Shown: piece after piece, positions 7,914 through 16,765 of the stretch
Layout of the letters: the number at the start of each line of letters is the position of its first letter
Numbering within the stretch: the stretch's first letter is position 1
Source: Compostibacter hankyongensis
Lineage (GTDB): Bacteria > Bacteroidota > Bacteroidia > Chitinophagales > Chitinophagaceae
NCBI RefSeq assembly: GCF_039541075.1
Contig: NZ_BAABFN010000002.1
Coordinates: 62,001 to 126,000 of the forward strand
Direction: 5' to 3'
Length of the DNA: 64,000 nucleotides
Notes under the pieces: model-generated
The model's database searches: none
Told to the model about the DNA's origin: nothing
The model's input: only the letters and a program-made list of their open reading frames with translations
Made by a program: the position numbers and the translations under genes

Positions 7914-10900
7914 TTATTCCTTTGCGGTGAGTAAAAATTTGATCAGCGCATCGAAATCTTTTTTGGCGATGATCTTACTGAACTGGTCCGGCATTAAGGT
8001 ATACCGGGAAGCTCTTCTTTCTTTGATATCGCTTTGGGCGACAGAAAACTCCTGGCCTCCCGCGTTGGCAAAGATCAGCAGGTTTCCTTCTTCCCGGCGG
8101 TATAACCCGGTCAGCACCTGGCCGTTTTTCAAAGTTATATTATAGGTACGGAATGCCTGTGAAATATTCCCGTTGGGATTGAGGATCTTTTCGGTGAGCG
8201 CTTTTTGTCCCCAGTTGCCGATACCATCCAGCTGCGGGCCCACCACGCCACCCTGGCCATTGATCTGGTGACACATGCTGCAGTTCCGGATAAACACCGT
8301 CTTCCCGTTCTCAGCCGTGACCGCGGAGGAGTCAAAGCTGGCCAGCCGCTCCTGTATCAGCTTCCGGCGATCTTCAGGTAACGCCTGTCCTTTGAGGAGC
8401 TGGTCCAGCTGTTGTTGCTGCTCCTTCCGGATATTGGCCGCAAGCCGCTCTTTAACGGCGATCTCAGACAGAATATCTCCGTTGATATTTCCTGCTTTTA
8501 CGGCTTTTAACAAATAACCGATACCGGCCCCGGAATTGGAAAGCACGCTTGCAATAATGACCTGCAGGCCTCGCGGCGCGCCTGCCAGTCCTTTACCCAA
8601 TATGGCGAGTACCGCCGGAGCAGAGGATTGCCCGAGCGCCATGGCTATTTTCCCGCGTATGGCAGGAGATTCGGCTTGCCGGTTGAATACACGTTCAAGC
8701 GTGGCGGTATTTTGTTGCGGGGCAAGGCTCATTAAGGTACTTGCCGCCGTTGTCCTGGCCTGATCATCGGCGCCGGCGTTGGCAAGCAGCTTTCTTAACC
8801 CGGGTTCCAGCGAGACGGCGTGGTAATCTGCCGCAATCTCCGCCGCCTGTACCTGACGAACCGCTGTTTCCGCCGGTCCCTTATCCGGAATATTCAGCAC
8901 GGCAGGGCTGATCTCGCCTATCCCCACCGATCCGGTGGCGGTGCTGTCCATCACTTCTATATAGCCCGCCTGCCCCTGATAACCGCTCAGGTCAAATTTT
9001 GCGATGTTAACCAATTCTTTGTTCGATGTTTTACGGACGAACCGGGCCCGGTATTCCCCGATGATCTTATCACTTCCCCTGAGCCTTATACGGATGGCGT
9101 TTTTGGATGTGCCTACTTTGGATTCAGAGTTCTGGATATCGTTATCAAAGACCTTCATCTGCAAAGCAGACGGCAGCTTAAACACCGGAGAATGCAGGCT
9201 GCTGAGGGGAGGATATCCTTTGAACTCGCTCCAGACCAGCTTGAACTTCGGGATTTCCCGGACGATAGGTCTGTTGATAACACTCCAGGGATTTACCGGG
9301 TCCCCGGTTTCCGTCAAGGATCTGCTGCTCCAGGTATCTGATCCCTCCGCGGCGTGTTCGAGCACTTTCCTGGCCAGGTCGATCCCCCATTGCCGCAACC
9401 GCGGATTTGCCGGGCTCCCTCTTTGCGCGACACCCTGTCTTATGGTCTGGTACAGGGCAAACTGGGCATCCAGGTCGTCGGATACCTTTTTCCGGATCAG
9501 GGTAATGGCCTGATCAAAATGGTCGTCGGGTATATACCGGCCGATATATCCCAGGTAGGCGATCAGCTGTTCCTGGGAGACCTGGTGGGTCTGCAGGTAG
9601 TCCAGCGCAAAGGAGGCGGCTTCTTTTGAAGGCACATCCGGCATCACTTTCATCAATATTCCCAGTTGCGTATCATCCCATTTCCGATGCGCTACATCCT
9701 GCATGACGGCCGTGTTCTTGAGGTGTTCCCGGATGCTCAGCAGGATCGTATATTTCAGGTGCATATCCTCATCGGAAGTCCCGGTGTACATGTTCATCAG
9801 CGGCGTCATATTGCCGGGCTTTGGAAAACGGCCGAGTACTTCTGCAGCAATACGCTGTACCTGGGGATTTTTATCGTTCAACGCGATCAGCGCCTGGTCA
9901 TATTGTTTTGAGCTGATGGATTTCATTTCGGTCAGCACCCTTAAGCCGTGCACCCGTATCATCGGATCGGCATGGGTTAGCGCTTTATCCAAAAGGTTAT
10001 CCGGCAGGGACTTTAACCGGTACAATATCCATAACCCCTGGATAAACGACTTGTGGTCGGGGTTTTCCGATTGCATCATCTGCATGACCGGATGAACCGC
10101 TTTGTCCCCGTAGGCATCCACGATCTGGTTGGCGATATTCATACGGATATCCAGCTGTGGATAGTTCAACGCCTTTATAAGCTCGTCAAGCGGCAGCTTT
10201 GACCAGTTCTTCGGAGCAATATCCTGATGCGGTTTGTTGCCGGTATAGGTGATTTTCCAGATACGTCCGCTGCGGTGATCTCTTCCGGGATGATCGAGCG
10301 GTACTTCGTAATGGCCGATAATGCGATTGTAAAAATCGGCGATGTACAGCGACCCGTCGGGGCCTGTTTTGATATCCACAGGACGGAACCAGGGATCGGA
10401 GCTGACGAGAAAATCCGGTTCCCGTTTGCTCTTTGGCGATGAGCCGTGGAGGGTCATGATATTCCGGTTTATCCTGCTGGTGACGACATTGCCGGAATAA
10501 AAGTTATGTCGGTATTCCTCGGGGAACTGCAAACCGGTGTAATAAACCAGCCCTGAGTTGGCCGTAGAGCCGAATTCGTAGCTCATCATTTCGGGGGCGA
10601 AACCGATGGCCGGCGCTTTTTTTCCGAATTGCGGGTATTCCGCACCCCGGATCAGCTGATAGATCGGCTTGGAATGGCAATCCAGGGAATAGAGATAACC
10701 CCAATCGTCAAAAGCATATCCGAAGGGATTGACGCGTCCGTAGGTGGTCTGTTCCACACGGCTTCCATCCGGTAGGAACCGGTAGGTATTTCCGGAGATC
10801 ATCGTTATGGAATCTCCGTCTGTTCCGGCGACGGTAGAGGTGTTGGTGAAACCGTGGCAAGCGTATATCCAGCCGTCAAAACCCCGTGTAAAATTGTTCT

Positions 10901-11456
10901 GCATGCCATGGGTATCCGTAAAGCCGAACGGCCCCAGTAATATTTTCCTGTTGTCGGATTTGCCGTCTCCGTCCGTATCCTTGAACCGGTAAATGTCAGG
11001 AATGCTGTACGCAATGGCGCCGTCCCTGAATGGGGTGATCCCGATCGGGATATTCAGGTTGTCGGCAAATGTGGTGAATTTGTCCGCTTTGCCGTCGCCG
11101 TCGCTGTCTTCCAGAATGGTGATCTTATCGTGTCCTTTCCCCGGAGCCGCAGGGTAGGGGTATTCCGTGGTATTGGTCACCCACAGCCGTCCCTGTGCGT
11201 CAAACGCCATATTGATGGGCTTGCCGATATCGGGTTCCGATGCAAAAAGCGTTATTTCGAAGCCAGGAGGAAGCTTAAATCCTTTGCGCTCTTCTTCCGG
11301 CGTTTGAAAATCGGTAATGCGTACGTTATCGGAGAATATATCGTGGTCACTGGTCTGTGATTCGCCGGAGCTGCCTTTTTTTGACTTGCAGGCTTCCTGC
11401 AGGCATGCAAGAATACATAGCGAATAAATAAGAACTCGGAAATTAAGCTTGTTCAT
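7914..11456 (-). CDS. Lipoprotein dehydrogenase-like propeller with HEAT repeats and C-terminal cytochrome c (PVC-type heme-binding family)
   Basis: 1180 residues, apparently a periplasmic multidomain oxidoreductase. After a lipoprotein signal (CLQEAC) comes an NHL/sorbosone-dehydrogenase-like propeller, recognisable from FKLPPGFEITLFAS, DAQGRLWVTNT, DSDGDGKADK and IKTGPDGSLYIADFYNR. The middle is helical with HEAT-like repeats (IRVHGLRVLTEM, VQRIAAEVLGRF), then a beta-rich segment near 760-860. The C-terminus carries a cytochrome c domain with heme motif CSMCH at 1059-1063 and a candidate axial Met in YTLMP near 1155. The architecture matches the putative membrane-bound dehydrogenase/PVC-type heme-binding CxxCH family common in Planctomycetes and Bacteroidota. 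Substrate unknown; oxidation of a sugar is a reasonable inference from the sugar-acid genes upstream. Confidence 0.9.
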   Translation of the reverse strand: MNKLNFRVLIYSLCILACLQEACKSKKGSSGESQTSDHDIFSDNVRITDFQTPEEERKGFKLPPGFEITLFASEPDIGKPINMAFDAQGRLWVTNTTEYPYPAAPGKGHDKITILEDSDGDGKADKFTTFADNLNIPIGITPFRDGAIAYSIPDIYRFKDTDGDGKSDNRKILLGPFGFTDTHGMQNNFTRGFDGWIYACHGFTNTSTVAGTDGDSITMISGNTYRFLPDGSRVEQTTYGRVNPFGYAFDDWGYLYSLDCHSKPIYQLIRGAEYPQFGKKAPAIGFAPEMMSYEFGSTANSGLVYYTGLQFPEEYRHNFYSGNVVTSRINRNIMTLHGSSPKSKREPDFLVSSDPWFRPVDIKTGPDGSLYIADFYNRIIGHYEVPLDHPGRDHRSGRIWKITYTGNKPHQDIAPKNWSKLPLDELIKALNYPQLDIRMNIANQIVDAYGDKAVHPVMQMMQSENPDHKSFIQGLWILYRLKSLPDNLLDKALTHADPMIRVHGLRVLTEMKSISSKQYDQALIALNDKNPQVQRIAAEVLGRFPKPGNMTPLMNMYTGTSDEDMHLKYTILLSIREHLKNTAVMQDVAHRKWDDTQLGILMKVMPDVPSKEAASFALDYLQTHQVSQEQLIAYLGYIGRYIPDDHFDQAITLIRKKVSDDLDAQFALYQTIRQGVAQRGSPANPRLRQWGIDLARKVLEHAAEGSDTWSSRSLTETGDPVNPWSVINRPIVREIPKFKLVWSEFKGYPPLSSLHSPVFKLPSALQMKVFDNDIQNSESKVGTSKNAIRIRLRGSDKIIGEYRARFVRKTSNKELVNIAKFDLSGYQGQAGYIEVMDSTATGSVGIGEISPAVLNIPDKGPAETAVRQVQAAEIAADYHAVSLEPGLRKLLANAGADDQARTTAASTLMSLAPQQNTATLERVFNRQAESPAIRGKIAMALGQSSAPAVLAILGKGLAGAPRGLQVIIASVLSNSGAGIGYLLKAVKAGNINGDILSEIAVKERLAANIRKEQQQQLDQLLKGQALPEDRRKLIQERLASFDSSAVTAENGKTVFIRNCSMCHQINGQGGVVGPQLDGIGNWGQKALTEKILNPNGNISQAFRTYNITLKNGQVLTGLYRREEGNLLIFANAGGQEFSVAQSDIKERRASRYTLMPDQFSKIIAKKDFDALIKFLLTAKE

Positions 11457-11491
11457 AATTAGGGTCGTGATGAAGATGGAATACTTGGCGA

Positions 11492-12823
11492 TTAGGATCT
11501 GGTCAGTTCTTTTTCTATCTGTTCAAGGGATTTGCCTTTGGTTTCGGTTAAGAATTTTATTACAAACCCTAAACATACAAAACATAAAGAAGAATATATC
11601 AAAAATGAATATCCCTTCAGGTGGGCCAGCAAATAGGGGAACGTAAACGATACCACGAAGTTGGCTCCCCATAAAAGAAAAACCGAGACCGCTACGGCAT
11701 GGCTTCTGAAGTTATTGGGAAATATTTCAGCAATCAGTATCCATACTACCGGGCCAAGAGAAAATCCGAATGAAGCTAAAAAACCCATGATGCAGAACAG
11801 CACAAAATATCCATGATGGTTTTGGGTGATGAATGTAATTGCCAGCAGCAGCAGGGATATCCCCATTCCCGCCGAACCTATGATCATCAGCGGCTTCCGG
11901 CCGGACCTGTCCACAAAGAACATTGCTGTTATGGCAAATGTCAGATTGACCAATCCCATTACAGCCGTCTGGAATAAAGCGGAATCTGTTCCGAAGCCGG
12001 CAGATTTAAAGATCAGGGGAGCATAATACATGACGATATTGATCCCGGTTACCTGTTGAAAAATGCCTAACGCGATGCCTATCAGGAGCAGCTTCAGCAG
12101 CTTGCCTTTGAACAATTCACCTAATTTCCCTTTGGGGGTGGCTGTTACAGCGGCTTCGATCCTGGTCAGCTCGTTTTCGCCTGTTTCTTTTCCGTTGATC
12201 TTGGTAAGGATCAGAAATGCCTTGTTCCTTTTTCTTTTTTCCAGGAGCCACCGGGGGCTTTCCGGTATAAAGAACAACAATATAAACAGTATGGCCGACG
12301 GTAAGGCCATGATACCGATCATCCATCTCCAGTTATTCAGTCCCCCGAAATCCTTTAAAAGAAAATCTGAGATAAAGGCGGTGGATTGTCCTATGAATAT
12401 GGCCAGGAGGTTTAATGCTCCCAGCTTGCCCCGGTGTCTGGCCGGAGAGACTTCCGCAATATATATGGGCGCCAGCATGGAGGCGGCGCCTACCGCGATC
12501 CCTGCGACAATCCGGCTCAGGATAAATACAGCATGCTCCCGGGCAAAGGCGCATCCCAGCGAGGAGATGATGAATAAGAGGGAGGTGAGGATCAATATCC
12601 TTTTTCTGCCGTATTTGTCGCTTAGCGGGCCGGTAAAGATGCATCCGATCATGCACCCAATGATAATACAACTTACGGTCCAGCCTTTTTCTACTTCATC
12701 CAGATTAAAGACCCCGGGCCCGGCGATAAATTCAATGGCTCCTGAGATGACCGAAGTATCAAAGCCGAACAGGAATCCTCCGGCGGCTGCGGCAAGACAA
12801 ATCAATATCAGGTATATTTTCAT
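11492..12823 (-). CDS. MFS sugar porter (sugar:H+ symporter family)
   Basis: Inner-membrane carrier of 443 residues with about 12 hydrophobic helices. Sugar-porter signatures are present: GFLFGFDTSVISG in helix 1, DKYGRKR in loop 2-3, PESPRWL at the end of helix 6, QQVTGINIVMYY in helix 7, DRSGRKP in loop 8-9 and a C-terminal TETKGKSLE (usually PETKG). The start codon overlaps the amidohydrolase stop as ATGA at 12820-12823, so the two are translationally coupled. It probably brings the monosaccharide released by the exported enzymes into the cytoplasm for the sugar-acid pathway encoded just upstream. Confidence 0.95.
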   Translation of the reverse strand: MKIYLILICLAAAAGGFLFGFDTSVISGAIEFIAGPGVFNLDEVEKGWTVSCIIIGCMIGCIFTGPLSDKYGRKRILILTSLLFIISSLGCAFAREHAVFILSRIVAGIAVGAASMLAPIYIAEVSPARHRGKLGALNLLAIFIGQSTAFISDFLLKDFGGLNNWRWMIGIMALPSAILFILLFFIPESPRWLLEKRKRNKAFLILTKINGKETGENELTRIEAAVTATPKGKLGELFKGKLLKLLLIGIALGIFQQVTGINIVMYYAPLIFKSAGFGTDSALFQTAVMGLVNLTFAITAMFFVDRSGRKPLMIIGSAGMGISLLLLAITFITQNHHGYFVLFCIMGFLASFGFSLGPVVWILIAEIFPNNFRSHAVAVSVFLLWGANFVVSFTFPYLLAHLKGYSFLIYSSLCFVCLGFVIKFLTETKGKSLEQIEKELTRS

Positions 12824-13692
12824 CCGGCTTTATTGTTTAAGGGTGAAAGCTTGTAGAAGGCTGCCGCATTTTCACCGAAGATGGCTTTACAGGCATTGCT
12901 GCCGGTCTTTTCCGCCCGCTGCTCCAGCAGGTCATGGAGCAGCCGGTAGACCCCGCCGTATGTTGCGGCCTGCAGACAGACGGGCCAGTCGCTGCCGAAC
13001 ATCAGGCGGTTGGCACCAAAACAATCCATGACCGGGAATACATACGGCTTGAAATCTTCCGGTTTCCAGCTTTTGTGGTCCGCTTCCGTGACCATGCCGG
13101 AGAGCTTGCACCATACATTGGGGAAAGTGCTGATCTGTTCCATCCAGAAAAGCCATAAGTCGAGCTTCGCGCTACGGATATCAGGCTTGGCAAGATGATC
13201 GATGACGGCCCTCAGCCCTGGCACTCGCTGCAGCATCTCATATACATAAGGGAGGTGGCGGGGATAGACCAGCAGCTCAAAGGGGAAGTCCAGGTTGGCC
13301 ACTGTGCGGAGATTTTCCAGAACCCGCGGCCGCAGGATAAAACGGTCGTCGGGGAGGTCCTGTAGCATAGGCCGGACCCCGACGAATTTTTCGTGCTTCC
13401 GGAAGCCGTTCAAGGCCTTTTGGAAGGATTCCGGATCGGTATCAAAGTTGACCCATCCCACGACGCCGGCCACATACCCGGTTTTTTCTGCCAGCTCCAG
13501 CAGCCAGCGGGTCTCGTCCTCGGTTTCGGCGGCCTGAACCAGGATCGTATAATCGATGTCGTTGTCCTGAAGGTGGGGCCTTAAGTCGGCAGGCAGGTAA
13601 TCCTTATACAGCACGCCGGCGTCTGGTGTCAGGAACCCGTAATCATTTGGCCTTTGGGTAGACCAGAAATGCTGATGGGCGTCTATTTTCAT
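12820..13692 (-). CDS. Amidohydrolase-2 family lactonase, L-fuconolactonase-like
   Basis: 290-residue cytoplasmic TIM-barrel hydrolase of the COG3618 type (amidohydrolase 2). The N-terminal metal motif is DAHQHFW (His6, His8); further landmarks are VGVRPMLQ, the VIDHLAKP segment, WCKLSGM and the C-terminal MFGSDWPVC with the catalytic Asp. Members of this group open sugar lactones such as fucono-, rhamnono- or galactono-lactone; which one is not decided by sequence. Overlaps of 4 bases with both neighbours (ATGA junctions) place it firmly in one transcript with a Gfo/Idh/MocA dehydrogenase and an enolase-superfamily enzyme, consistent with dehydrogenase-lactonase-dehydratase order of action. 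Confidence 0.9.
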   Translation of the reverse strand: MKIDAHQHFWSTQRPNDYGFLTPDAGVLYKDYLPADLRPHLQDNDIDYTILVQAAETEDETRWLLELAEKTGYVAGVVGWVNFDTDPESFQKALNGFRKHEKFVGVRPMLQDLPDDRFILRPRVLENLRTVANLDFPFELLVYPRHLPYVYEMLQRVPGLRAVIDHLAKPDIRSAKLDLWLFWMEQISTFPNVWCKLSGMVTEADHKSWKPEDFKPYVFPVMDCFGANRLMFGSDWPVCLQAATYGGVYRLLHDLLEQRAEKTGSNACKAIFGENAAAFYKLSPLNNKAG

Positions 13693-14654
13693 AAGCTTCT
13701 TTTGTGATTTTCGGCATCCTGTTCGGCTTCATGCACCAGCTGCAATACGGCCCGGGCATCCTGCAAGGTGGACAGCGGGGGCCTACCGGATAAGATGCAT
13801 TCCTGGATAAAATATCGTATCTCATGTTCATAGGTCTCCTCATAGCGTCCGTAAGACTGCGATAAGGTTCCCAGCGCCCGATCCAGCACCACATCCTGCC
13901 AGGAAAGCTGTACGCTTCCCTTTGTGCCGAGCACCTTGACGACGAAGCTCCAAGGGTTTGTGGAATGGTCCGATACGGCAAAGCTGGCAAACAGGTTGCT
14001 CATCGAGCCGTCGGGCATGGTCAGCGTGATGATGGCCTGGTCATCTCGTTGCAGATGGGGGTACAACAGCCGGGTAGTGCGGGCCGACATGGAGACCGGG
14101 GCTCCGAACAGATAACGGTGGGCATACAGCAGATGCGTCCCGATCTGATGGATGATGCCCGGATAGCGCCTGCACAATTCTTCGCTGTGCCGGATATGGT
14201 ACAGGATCCAGGAAACGGCGATCTGTCCTAAATTTCCTTCCGCGATGTTTTTTTTCAGCCGGTACATGTCGGGAGCATAGATATAGTTGTGGGCCGGCAT
14301 GCAATGCAGACCCCGTGCGGCCGCCAGCTTTTCCATTTCTTCGATCTGCTGCATCTCATCCGCCACGGGTTTTTCTACCAGTACATGTTTGCCCGCTTCC
14401 AGCGCCGCCATCACATGTGTATAATGGCGCTCCGCCGGCGTCAGTACAAAGACGGCGTCGATCTGCTTTTCCCGCAGCATGTCCTCCAGGCTGTCAAAGG
14501 CAGTTACCCCCCATTGCCGTGCTCTTTTATGCATCAGTCCGGTGTGGGTATCGTAAATGCCGCCGAGCTCCGCACCGGAACAGGAGGATAAACCCTGATA
14601 ATGCAGCTCAGCGACATCGCCGCAGCCGATAAAGCCTATTTTCAACTGACGCAT
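13689..14654 (-). CDS. Gfo/Idh/MocA-family sugar dehydrogenase (cytoplasmic)
   Basis: 321 residues, no signal peptide. The N-terminal Rossmann fold shows IGFIGCGDVAELHYQGL (dinucleotide loop GxGxxA-like), followed by VLTPAERHYTHVMAALEAGKHVLVEKPVA with the family EKP motif, whose Lys is catalytic. The C-terminal alpha/beta domain contains YPGIIHQIGTHLLYAHRYLFG, with the usual His in the substrate pocket. It likely oxidises a free sugar to its lactone with NAD(P)+, the first step of the module completed by the lactonase (12820) and dehydratase (14675). The stop overlaps the next start by 4 bases. The exact sugar is unknown. Confidence 0.9.
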   Translation of the reverse strand: MRQLKIGFIGCGDVAELHYQGLSSCSGAELGGIYDTHTGLMHKRARQWGVTAFDSLEDMLREKQIDAVFVLTPAERHYTHVMAALEAGKHVLVEKPVADEMQQIEEMEKLAAARGLHCMPAHNYIYAPDMYRLKKNIAEGNLGQIAVSWILYHIRHSEELCRRYPGIIHQIGTHLLYAHRYLFGAPVSMSARTTRLLYPHLQRDDQAIITLTMPDGSMSNLFASFAVSDHSTNPWSFVVKVLGTKGSVQLSWQDVVLDRALGTLSQSYGRYEETYEHEIRYFIQECILSGRPPLSTLQDARAVLQLVHEAEQDAENHKRSL

Positions 14655-14674
14655 ATACGAAGGGGATTAAAGGG

Positions 14675-15784
14675 TTATTCTGCAGCGCTATCGTCCACCC
14701 GGTAGGACTTCAGCAGCGCCCAGTTGAACTCGATGCCGTGTCCGGGCAGGTCTTTGGGCCGTAAAATACCGTCGGTAGTAGTTACCGGATCTATCTGTAT
14801 GGGATGGAACCAGGGCAGGTACTCCGCGATATAGGCATTCGGAATGGCGCACAGCAGACTTACATGCAGATCCACCACGAAATGGGGCGCCATGGGCAGG
14901 TTGTATACCTCGGCCAGCCGGGCTACCTTGAGCCATTCGGTAATACCGCCGCAGCGGATAACATCCGCCTGTACCACCTGGATCGCCTGTTTCGCAAAAT
15001 AATCCTTGAACTGAAACCTGGAATACAGGTTCTCGCCGGCCGCGATGGGGATGCCTGCTATCTTTCCAAGCAGAGCGTGGGCATCGATGTCTTCCGGTAT
15101 GAACGGTTCTTCTATCCAGGCCATCCCGATCTCTTTCAGCGCCCCTGCCCGGATAAGGGCCTCGTTCATCTGCCAGCCCATATTGGCGTCCACCATGATT
15201 TTGACCTTACTGCCCACCAGCTTTCTGACGGCTTTCAAACGCTCCGCATCTTCCGCCATATCCGGCTTGCCTACCTTGATCTTTACGCCGGCAAAGCCGC
15301 ACTCCAGATGTTCCCTGGTTTCCTCCAGCAGCTCTTCCAACGAATAGGACAGATTGACCCCGCTGCCATAGGCGGGAATGGCCTGCCGGTGCTCGCCGAT
15401 GAATTTATACAACGGCATCCCTGCTGCCTTGGCCAGGGCGTCCCATACGCCGATATCCACGGCGGCCATGGCCAGGGTGGATACGCCGCCGCGCCCGGCC
15501 CAGTGGGTGTTCCACCAGGCTTTGTTCCAGAGGTAGTCATAGCGGCGCACAGGCTGTTGCAGATAGACCGGGATGATCTCTTCAAGGATCATCTGTTTCA
15601 CGGCGAGCGCGTTATGTCCCGTGGTATAGGTATAGCCGATGCCTTCCACACCGGTGTCGGTGTGAATGCGGGCCATGATGATCTCCAGGGAGGGGATATG
15701 GTGGGTGGTATCCGTTACTTCGTTTTTGGCAAATAAGGAAGACGGGACGGAATAATGTGCTACTTCGATCTGTGCTATGTTCAT
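14675..15784 (-). CDS. Enolase-superfamily (mandelate racemase/muconate lactonizing) sugar-acid dehydratase
   Basis: 369 residues. The mandelate-racemase subgroup residues are all visible: Lys168-x-Lys170 (VKIKVG) on strand 2, metal ligands Asp199 (VDANMGW), Glu225 (IEEPF) and Glu251 (GENLYSR), and the Asp274/His301 pair (ADVIRCGG; APHFV). This set is that of acid-sugar dehydratases such as L-fuconate, L-rhamnonate, galactarate and D-arabinonate dehydratases, which form 2-keto-3-deoxy acids. With the dehydrogenase and lactonase downstream it completes the first three steps of a non-phosphorylative sugar oxidation. The specific substrate is not decidable here. A KDG-type aldolase is not recognisable in the window. 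Confidence 0.9.
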   Translation of the reverse strand: MNIAQIEVAHYSVPSSLFAKNEVTDTTHHIPSLEIIMARIHTDTGVEGIGYTYTTGHNALAVKQMILEEIIPVYLQQPVRRYDYLWNKAWWNTHWAGRGGVSTLAMAAVDIGVWDALAKAAGMPLYKFIGEHRQAIPAYGSGVNLSYSLEELLEETREHLECGFAGVKIKVGKPDMAEDAERLKAVRKLVGSKVKIMVDANMGWQMNEALIRAGALKEIGMAWIEEPFIPEDIDAHALLGKIAGIPIAAGENLYSRFQFKDYFAKQAIQVVQADVIRCGGITEWLKVARLAEVYNLPMAPHFVVDLHVSLLCAIPNAYIAEYLPWFHPIQIDPVTTTDGILRPKDLPGHGIEFNWALLKSYRVDDSAAE

Positions 15785-15808
15785 CTGTAGATTCGGTTTA
15801 ATCCTGTG

Positions 15809-16741
15809 TTATTTAATTGCCGGCAGTCCCAGTCCTGCGGCCCCGGGTGCAGAGGTCACCGCATCGGGATAATACCGTTCGATCATTTGCCTGCCCAGGA
15901 GTGCCCGGTGAACCCGTTCCCGGCACAAGGAGATATTCGTGGATTCCCAATGTTTGCCGGAAGGATATACATCCGGATGATTGCGCAGCCCGAACTTGAT
16001 ATATACGGGCGACAGGATGCGGATAAATTCAGGGATCTCGTAAAGCCGTATAAAGCCGCCCAGATTATCGGGTACCTCTACATAAAGATCAATGGGGATA
16101 TCGATCGCCTGCCGGATGGCGGCCAGCCGGGGCAGGGTCAGGGCCGTGGGTACATTGTAGGTGTCTGCGCCCAGCTCCTGCATCAGCCGTACGGATACCG
16201 GATTGGAGGCCATCAGCTGCACGGAGCATTTGATGACGAAATCTGCCGGCAGAATACCGCGTTGCTTCATTTCCCGGGTCAGCAGCAATAATCCTTCGTC
16301 CGCCACAAGCGCACCTCTTACCCCCAGCGCGGCGGCGCGCTTGAGGTCTTCCATGGCGTAGATCAGCTGATCTGCCCCTTCATGCCGGACGCCCTGCGCT
16401 TTTCCAGCCGGGGTGAAAGGCAGCGCGCTGATGTCCCAAGTGCCCCTGGGACCGACAAACAAGCTGAGCTCCATGCCCTGCCGGGCGCACATACGGCCCA
16501 TGGCTTCTATTTCCTGATCGGTCAGCAGCATGATGCCGCTGCCCTGGGAGATGCGGTGTATCAACAGCCCGTGTTTGTCTGTCTCTTCCAGAATGGCTTC
16601 GAGCGCTGCCGGCCCTTCCACGCTGGGCAGCTCTATCCTGTACTGCGCCCCGTCGGGGAAGCGCTTGGCCGAATCCGGCAGCTCATACAGATCTCCTGAG
16701 GGGTACCCCAGTGACTTTAGAAATTCCCTGCTCTGTTGCAT
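15809..16741 (-). CDS. U32-peptidase-like TIM-barrel protein of unknown substrate
   Basis: 310 residues, no signal peptide. The fold cues are those of the U32 group (radical-free TIM-barrel hydroxylase/peptidase-like proteins): a sheet-helix alternation with GADQLIYAMEDLKRAAALGVRGALVADEGLLLL, then FVIKCSVQLMASNPVSVRLMQELGADTYNV, and LYVEVPDNLGGFIRLYEI in place of the usual U32 signature. I do not recognise a proven function. Position between the DUF6259 protein and the sugar-acid dehydratase, with gaps of 24 bases on each side, argues for a step in the same sugar route, for example a late step acting on the 2-keto-3-deoxy acid; that is inference. A true protease role looks unlikely in this setting. 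Confidence 0.6.
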   Translation of the reverse strand: MQQSREFLKSLGYPSGDLYELPDSAKRFPDGAQYRIELPSVEGPAALEAILEETDKHGLLIHRISQGSGIMLLTDQEIEAMGRMCARQGMELSLFVGPRGTWDISALPFTPAGKAQGVRHEGADQLIYAMEDLKRAAALGVRGALVADEGLLLLTREMKQRGILPADFVIKCSVQLMASNPVSVRLMQELGADTYNVPTALTLPRLAAIRQAIDIPIDLYVEVPDNLGGFIRLYEIPEFIRILSPVYIKFGLRNHPDVYPSGKHWESTNISLCRERVHRALLGRQMIERYYPDAVTSAPGAAGLGLPAIK

Positions 16742-16765
16742 GCGATATCCTTTTTATCTGTTACG

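Noticed and set aside
11492..16741. Assignment of the leftward PUL to fucoidan or L-fucose
   Set aside because: The lactonase and dehydratase families also serve rhamnose, arabinose and galactose acids, and no fucosidase or fucoidanase is present; the sugar is left open.
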